Translations under genes and position numbers: made by a program | The notes under the pieces: model-generated | Seen by the model: only the letters and a program-made list of their open reading frames with translations | What the model was told of the DNA's origin: nothing | Databases searched by the model: none | Assembly: GCA_964016875.1 (NCBI GenBank) | Contig: OZ024724.1 | Coordinates: 39,865,320-39,929,319 of the forward strand | Direction: 5' to 3' | Length of the DNA: 64,000 nt | Source of the DNA: Fallopia convolvulus | Taxonomy: Eukaryota > Streptophyta > Magnoliopsida > Caryophyllales > Polygonaceae | In this document: in pieces, positions 57,860 to 64,000 of the stretch | How the letters are laid out: every line of letters starts with the position of its first letter | Position numbering within the stretch: the first letter of the stretch is position 1

Positions 57860-57920
57860 CTTAGTTTGTGAAGAAGCTACATGAGAGAACTAAGATGCAC
57901 TTGGAGAGGAAATCCATGAG
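57830..57920. repeat. Inverted duplication at an integrase deletion
   Basis: About 39 bases read CATGGATTTCCTCTCCAAGT on the plus strand near 57837. They are repeated in reverse complement near 57883-57920 with one base missing. A 20-base spacer lies between. The duplicated sequence codes for HLERKSMKY of the integrase C-terminal part. Confidence 0.9.
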
Positions 57921-58734
57921 TACAAGATGAAGGTATGCACAATTTTCCAGCTTTAAACAAATAACCATCATCTATAAAGTAGGAATCAACTTCTCCCCTA
58001 GACATGCAATTCTTATAAATTTCAGCAAAGTGAGGATCACTTGCATACAATTCCTTAATCATTGCAAATCCAAGGATTTTCACATCACTTTGATTCAAGA
58101 GAACGTACCTACGAGAAAGGGCGTCAACTACCACATTCTCTTTGCCTTTCTTATGCTTTACAACATTAGGAAAGGTCTCCATGAATTCAACCCATCTTGC
58201 ATCTCGCATGCTGAGTCTGGATTGGCCTTTCAAATACTTCAAGACATCATGATCAGAATGAATTACAAACTCTTTAGGCCACAAATAACGAGACCAAGTT
58301 TTCAAAACCCTAATTAAAGCATAAAGTTCTTTATCATATGTAGGGTAATTTAACTCAGCCCCACTAAGCTTTTCACTAAAGTAAGCTATGGGTTTCTTGT
58401 CTTGCAAGAGGACGCCTCCTATGCCATGGCCTGATGCATCCACCTCAATCTCGAATGCTTTGGAGAAATCAGGGAGCTGGAGCACTGGGGCGTTGCACAA
58501 CATGTCCTTCAAAGTGTTGAAGGCGTTCTCTTGTTGCTCTCTCCATTTGAATGATGTATCCTTCTTTGTAAGCTCATAGAGAGGGGATGCAATTGTGCTG
58601 AAATCACGCACAAAACGCCTATAGAAACCAGCCAAGTCAAGGAATGATCGAACCATTGTAGGCGTCTTCGGTTGTGGCCACTCCTTGATAGCCTTGATTT
58701 TGTCTTCATCTACCTTCAATCCACCTTTAGACAC
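57877..58734 (-). pseudogene. RT C-terminal part and RNase H of element 3
   Basis: The frame is open for 285 codons. It begins with the RT thumb (FLDLAGFYRRFVRDFSTIAS) and continues into RNase H: FEIEVDASGHGIGGVLLQ with the first catalytic Asp, YDKELYALIRVLKTW with the Glu, VIHSDHDVLKYLKGQ with the second Asp, and VVVDALSRR. The integrase zinc region starts (YFIDDGYLFKAGKLCIPSS) and is then cut at the inverted duplication. Confidence 0.88.
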
Positions 58735-58803
58735 AACAAAACCAAGAAAAACAGTTGACTCCGAGCAAAAAGAACACTTCCTTAAATTAACATAAAGCTT
58801 TTC

Positions 58804-59508
58804 CTATCTCAAAGTGTCCAACACAACTCTAAGATGATCTACATGTTCATGCAAAGTTTTGCTATAAACTAAGATGTCATCAAAGTAGACAACTACAAAT
58901 TTTCCTAAGTATCTTCTTAAAACATGGTTCATAAGCCTCATAAAAGTACTAGGTGCATTAGTCAATCCAAAAGGCATTACTAACCATTCATATAAGCCAT
59001 ACTTAGTTTTAAAAGCAGTTTTCCACTCATCCCCTTCCCTCATTCTAATTTGATGGTACCCAATGATTAAATTAATTTTTTAAAAGAAATTAGCACTATG
59101 CAATTTATCAAACATATCATCTAATCTAGGGATGGGATGGTGGTACTTAACTGTTATTTGGTTGATCGCCCTGCAATCAACACACATTCTCCAAGTGCCA
59201 TCCTTCTTTGGCACCAATATCACCGGAACCGCGCATGGGATGAGTGATTCACGAACATAGCCTTTGTCCATGAGGTCTTGCACTTGTCTTTGAAGCTCAT
59301 TAGTTTTCTTTGGACTCGCTCTATATGCTACACGGTTTGGTAAAGAAGCTCCAAGCACCAAATCAATTTGATGCTCAATGCCTCTAATTGGTGGAAGGCC
59401 TTGTGGCAACTCTTTTGGCATAACATCCTCAAAATCCTGTAAAAGATCCTTTGGAAGATGAGAAATGTCTTGATTTAGAATTAGTATTTCTTCCCTCAAA
59501 AGAAGCAA
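58804..59508 (-). pseudogene. RT N-terminal and palm region of element 3
   Basis: The minus strand encodes the RT entry (FEDVMPKELPQGLPPIRGIE), fingers (VPKKDGTWRMCVDCRAINQI) and palm with the catalytic VVYFDDILVYS near 58870. In-frame stops at about 59078 and 58801 separate it from the preceding and following parts. The remaining motifs are well preserved, so the element is not very old. Confidence 0.88.
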
Positions 59509-59743
59509 ACAATAAGAGTTAGGGAAAGAAGTACTAGATTGTGCTATTAGAGAGAGCTTTCCTACACTGCCTTTAAAGCCGATATTTGGCTCATTTTGCA
59601 GGCGTTTTTCTTCCTGTATTGCACCTCTCTAAATTTCTATATTGCTCCCAAAATTTGAGCCAGAACGCCCGAGTGGTTTGGGAGGTAGCCCCATTTTCGT
59701 CTCAGTTGCACCTTCTAAAGTAGTGGCCGACACTTTTGACGTT

Positions 59744-60313
59744 TTAGGGCGAATTTCTGGGCGTTTTTTTCCCAATCAATAGCTCCACTGGTTTATGATG
59801 TTTTCCCAAAATTTGAGCCAAAACGCCCAGGTGGAAGCTTGGAAATGTCGCTCGTCTTTGTTGGTGCGACGGGCGCCGTTTGGCCGCCTTGGCTGCGGCG
59901 TCGGCTGCCTCTTGCTCTTCCTTGGCACGCCTTAGTGCCCTAGCTTGATTTCTTCGTACCAGGTCTTGTAAAAATTGTTGGGGCGACAATGGTAGAAGAG
60001 AAACTCTCCTCCCGTCATAGTTAAACGAATAGGTATTAAGCATGCCATCATAAATAACTCTCCTATCGAATAAGCATGGCCTTCCTAACAAGATATGAGT
60101 GCATTCCATGTTTACCACATCACATATGATATCATCAACATAATTACCAATGGAAAAACGTACTAAGCATTGATGAGTAACAAGATTAGGACCATCTGAA
60201 TCATTTATTCCATTGAAACTATAACTAGTAGCCCTAGGTTGAGTTTTTAATTGTAAGTGATCAACTACTTTAGCATTAGTAATGTTACAGCAGCTACCGC
60301 TATCAATTATCAT
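59744..60313 (-). pseudogene. Protease region of element 3
   Basis: The frame begins MIIDSGSCCNI, an aspartic-protease active site in DSG form, and continues with FSIGNYVDDIICDVVNMECT and LLGRPCLFDRRVIYDG, the flap and second loop of plant gypsy proteases. An Arg/Ala/Glu-rich linker then leads toward RT. The gag that should precede it on the minus strand (60314-61590) is not recognisable. Confidence 0.85.
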
Positions 60314-61574
60314 GCAAAAAACTTGAAATCAAATTGTCTCCTTAGTGAGATTCAGTTCAACCGGGTTAGGCTCGTTTGGGATCACCATTGTTATCCTGAA
60401 AACAAAGCAATAAAACGAGAGAGTAGTGTGTTCCAAAAGCAATACGAACAAGCAATATCACACCGTTATCAAGCCAAAACTTGCTTCAAAGCAATCCAAT
60501 CAACTAATTCAGTTTTTGGGTTGAATTGAGGGACTAAAGGTGTGGATATGGTGTTCTAATGATAAATAAAGGAAATATGCAATTCAAGCAATTAGCAAGT
60601 ATGCAACTAGACAAGCAATGCACAAAATCCCTTTATAAGCTTTCAAACACAAGCAATCTCTCAATTGACTCTATGCAAGATAATAAAGCCAATTAATGTA
60701 TGCAAGGACAGAAAATAAGGTAGGCTATGTGACTTTTCTTTCGTCACTATTTTTCTTCAAAGTGATTACCAACTACTTTTCTAGCAAGCAATCACTAGGG
60801 GTGAAAGTGGCTTGAAACTAGTTGGGGTAGATCACTTCTTCTTTTTTTGCACTTTTTTTTGTTTATGCACAAACTACTTTTGTGCTAGAACAAAGCAAAG
60901 CAAACAAAGAAAATAACAAAGGGCAGAAATCAAACTGATTTTTTTATACTAAGTGACTTTTGCTACCAATGAAACCAACTATAAGCCAAATTAACAAAGA
61001 AGAAACGGGCAGGTTGAATTTATGGGATGCAAAACAAAAAATCAGCAAATATCAATCAAGCAATATGAATCTCGATCAATCATGCAATATGAATTGAAAA
61101 CTCATAAAACTATAGGAAAAACAAATGCTAATATTAGATTGCAATTAAACTCTACCAATTAACCAAAAGCATGCAACAAATCCCTTAAATATCTCCTATG
61201 TTGTTAGTTACTTGGGGGGCAAGCAACAAACAATGTTAGATTTTTTTAGGGTTTGGGGTGCGGCTTAGGGTTAGGGTTTCGGGTGGGGTGGCAATTTGGG
61301 GCTGTGGTGGTCCGACTGGCACGAGGGTGGTGGAGTTATGATCGGACGGTGATGGTGGAGAGTGCGGTGGGGTAGTGTGACACCAATTCTGGTGGTGTCG
61401 GCGGTGGTGTATGGTGGTGGTGGCGGAAATACGGTGGTATGATGTAGAAAAATTAGATTTTGGTCCCAACTCCCAAAGTATAGAAATATGGATAAAGGTA
61501 TAGGCTTTAGGATCAAAACTGAATTAAATTGACTAGAAAGAAAATTAAGGTAAGAAAAATTACTTGGCGAGACG
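60314..61574 (-). other. Element 3 leader/internal region without gag
   Basis: About 1.26 kb between PBS and protease has no gag core or zinc knuckle. GT-rich sequence at 61260-61440 gives open frames of His/Pro/Thr-rich peptide that look like composition effects. Confidence 0.6.
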
Positions 61575-61591
61575 CTGGATGACTAATACCA
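61575..61591 (-). other. Primer-binding site of element 3
   Basis: After the 5' LTR the minus strand reads AG then TGGTATTAGTCATCC. The first nine bases fit a tRNA-Met-type site with one transition; the rest diverges. Confidence 0.55.
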
Positions 61592-61593
61592 CT

Positions 61594-61898
61594 TGATACG
61601 TGATCACCTCGGATTACTCCTCGTTGATCAAGCATATGACCCACACAAGTCCCAATCTTGCCTTATAATGTGATTTTCCTACCTACAACACTTTCAGAAT
61701 CAATGCCTTGTATCGCAAGTAACAAAACTGAATTGAACAATGAATGAAAGGAATCGATCTAAATTATGGAGATAATCAACTTGATAGTTCAATTGGATTG
61801 GCTCTAACGCTAAATTCGATCGATTAACTAAGTTTGATCTTTAACAATCAACTTAGAACAACCTAAATGATCAAAACAATAACTCAGATTTGAATTAA

Positions 61899-61941
<43 letters not shown>

Positions 61942-62779
61942 ACGAGATTGATGATGATGTTCGATCGAATTGAGTCTTCAAGCAAAGAAATTTACACGTG
62001 TGTTTGAATGGCCCAAGAACTAGATAAAACCAATTTAGGGTTTATCTAATTCCAGGCTAATTTTATTGAATGGAAATTGCAAAGTATTTAAAGGCAATAC
62101 AAAGTGTCTTCCTTGGAGAGCAAGTAAAGCATATGGCCGACCCTAGAGGGGTAGAATGGCCTTTTGCTTGCTTCCCAAGATATAATAAAATATCTATCTC
62201 TAACTAACTAGATCTCCATTGAATTAAATAAATTAAATAAAGACTTATCTGATTTATTTAATTAAGGAAAATATCCTAACAAACTATAAATATCGTAAAG
62301 ATAGAATAAAACATAGGAGAGAGATTATCAACCACTAACATAAGCCTATGGCCGAAATCTCTTCAAATAACATAAATAAAAAATGTTCATAATTAAAATA
62401 AATAAAACTGATATTTTCCATTATTTAGATTGGTCAAGTCAATGGGTTGACTTTGACCCATGTAACAACTCATCTCACCCGGTCACATACTAAATTCAGC
62501 CCTAAAGTGAGACAAGCTATTCCATGTATTTAAATAAGAAAATAAAATATGAAGCTCGCCCAATTAAGCTAATTCATTGAATCTGGGCTCAATTGATGTC
62601 GAATGCAAGTGACCCATCTTGTCTAGTTGGACCCTTCAACAATAGCTGCCAATCGAACTAAGATCGTCGTCGTCCCTTGAGCAATCTTCTTAGCCCGACT
62701 CCTAGTAATTGGTCCATCAGATGGCACTTGAACCAACTCATCGACGTCGGTAGGAGACATGGCTGGCTTCACTGCATCA
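61594..62779 (-). repeat. 5' LTR of element 3
   Basis: It is 1186 bases long, starts TGATACGTGATC on the plus strand and ends ACTGCATCA. An (AG)n microsatellite (61899-61939) is longer here than in the 3' LTR (56623-56642). The minus frame in its right part repeats the pol tail PTDVDELVQV and GPITRSRAKK. Confidence 0.9.
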
Positions 62780-63180
62780 CTGTGCTCATTCTCAAGGGTG
62801 TTGATTGCCCTACATTCAAAAAACGTCTCGAGAAAGCCAAAATGCACCAAAGAGAATAGTCGCGCTCCTTCTAACCACCTCGACTTCGCCGAGGATCGCC
62901 GAGATGCTACAACAATACGGATTGTGTCCTATCAATGGGAAGCCGAACAGGTCGTAGCCTAACGCTTGAGATACCGTACTTTTCGGTTCGGTGACCTTGT
63001 ACTTCAACAAGTCATAGGAAGTGCACGCGACCCCGTAGATGGCAAAGGTCGGCCCGATTTGGGAGGGACCGAATTAAGTGACCGCAACGTACGGGCAGGG
63101 AGCTTACTCGTTGAAGAGTCTTGACGGGAATGTCGGCCCTCTGACTTGGAATACTCCATAGAAAGAAGGGTCAAGTCCTC
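62780..63180 (+). pseudogene. Ty3/gypsy (Tat-type) integrase C-terminal fragment, right part (element 4)
   Basis: This continues element 4 after element 3. Plus frames encode a residue of the zinc region (FKKRLEKAKMHQR near 62820) and then, after a gap where the catalytic core should be, the integrase C-terminal part: VRYFDRFGDLVL-like sequence near 62990, VDGKVGPIWEG near 63035, and QGAYSLKSLDGNVGPLTWNT near 63098. Frames are broken. Confidence 0.78.
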
Positions 63181-63660
63181 TCAATTCTTAGACCATCTAG
63201 CGTGTGCATACTCTATTGAAAGTGTGATTGCAAATTTAAGTTGCTTAGGGTCTAGAGTAATTCAAATAGAAAGTGGAAACTAACAGAAATAAATATATAG
63301 TATGAATAATGTTACTAATGACCATTCCAAATGTTAGCAGTGTATAGTATGAATAATGTTACTAATAAGCCAAAACTCCAAATGTTACTAATGTATATTA
63401 CGAATAATGTCACTAATGTTTAAGGTGGTATGACTAATGGCAAATACCCTATAAGTCTAAACTCGTTTTTGCATAGTAAAATGATCATCAATAAATTGAC
63501 ATGTAAGGTCTAAGCCCATGTATGAATGCATTCTACAATGATCACTCTAAATTGTCGCTAAAAATAGAAAATTTAATTATATTTTTACTAAAAACTTACA
63601 AAAAGCAAGTTTAATTATGATTTTATAAGCTTTCATCACATTTCTTGCCATATTAAAGAA
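63181..63660. other. AT-rich DNA with short tandem repeats
   Basis: No gene is seen. Between about 63298 and 63425 a unit with TATGAATAATGTTACTAATG recurs two to three times. Confidence 0.55.
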
Positions 63661-63664
63661 GAAG

Positions 63665-64000
63665 AGTTTCAAGTATTAGTGTTGCAAAGTGACAGGGGTA
63701 TCGATGAGGACATCAAGCAGAGAATTTATAGGGGTTGTAGAAGTGGAGGGGAGCATCAGGGGTTCTGGAATAGAATGATCCCACTCCGACTTAAGGGAAA
63801 ATTCTATAGAGTAGTAGTTAGACTAGCCATGTTGTATGGTGTCGAGTGCTCGCCGATCAAGAAAGTGCAAGAACAAAAGGTGATGGTAACAGAGATGTGA
63901 ATGTTGAGATGGATGTGTGGCCAAATGAGATTGGACAAGATCAGAAATGAAGTAATCAGTAAGGTGGGAGTAGCTAATATAGAGGAGAAGCTACATGAAT
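63665..64000 (+). mobile_element. RTE-type LINE C-terminal fragment, cut by the window end
   Basis: The frame encodes DRGIDEDIKQRIYRGCRSGG, then LRLKGKFYRVVVRLAMLYGV and, after one stop, MLRWMCGQMRLDKIRNEVI. This is the conserved segment after the RT domain of plant RTE-type non-LTR elements. It is unlike the other LINE fragments in the window, which carry RNase H. The 3' end lies beyond base 64000. Confidence 0.82.

Larger units (their letters stand above)
56313..62779 (-). mobile_element. Ty3/gypsy LTR retrotransposon (element 3), lacking gag and integrase core
   Basis: LTRs are 56313-57539 and 61594-62779. Flanks CTGAG (56308-56312) and CTGTG (62780-62784) match at 4 of 5 bases. On the minus strand the order is 5' LTR, PBS (61575-61591), about 1.25 kb without gag, protease, RT, RNase H, integrase C-terminus and 3' LTR. 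The integrase catalytic core is missing and replaced by a short inverted duplication. It inserted in element 4 in the opposite orientation. Stops in pol show it is inactive. Confidence 0.9.

Noticed and set aside
61236..61516. His/Pro/Thr-rich open frames on the minus strand
   Set aside because: They follow from a GGTGGTG-rich plus strand and lack gag motifs.

Overview
This is nuclear DNA of a flowering plant, most likely a eudicot. The evidence is intron-split genes with GT-AG borders (a plant defensin, a TOPP-type PP1 phosphatase), Stowaway and Harbinger-like MITEs, a CACTA element, Ty3/gypsy, LINE and hAT remnants, and a patchwork of plastid DNA. I cannot name the species.

Four host genes are well supported. 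From left to right they are: a small two-exon defensin (3054-3380, +); a PHAX-like RNA-export adaptor (4665-8253, -, four exons); an ANKRD13-type ankyrin/GPCR-chaperone protein (15045-17701, -, two coding exons); and a type-1 serine/threonine phosphatase catalytic subunit (46801-49933, -, three exons). Each assembles in frame with conserved domains across the inferred introns. They have no visible functional link to one another; this is ordinary gene order in plant chromatin.

The rest is mostly transposon debris. The stretch 8.9-14.5 kb is AT-rich and holds MITEs, a Helitron 3' terminus and two long fold-back elements. The stretch 19.4-45.9 kb is a nest. A decayed LINE is split by a 10.6-kb Athila/Tat-like Ty3/gypsy element (22464-33104, TSD CTTCG). 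That element is itself interrupted by an inverted solo LTR of its own family (TSD ATGGT) and a hAT element (27844-30359). The same LINE is cut again by a second gypsy element (about 34074-45049), which carries two solo LTRs (TSDs TGTAG and ATATC) and a CACTA element (TSD TTT). A further LINE (50.7-53.5 kb) has reverse-transcriptase and RNase H domains but many stops. A plastid mosaic (54.0-55.2 kb) joins psbD/psbC, 16S rRNA and trnI-intron-like pieces. At 55.7-63.2 kb a minus-strand gypsy element (56313-62779) sits inside an older plus-strand gypsy element. The window ends in an RTE-type LINE fragment.

I found no convincing new biological system. The points most worth a second look are the nesting order fixed by intact target-site duplications, the inverted duplication that replaced an integrase core, the GC-rich hairpins inside the hAT element, the long fold-back locus that could yield small RNAs, and the palindromic GGTCGGTACCGACC-like motif scattered through one LTR family. 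No autonomous, intact transposon is visible.
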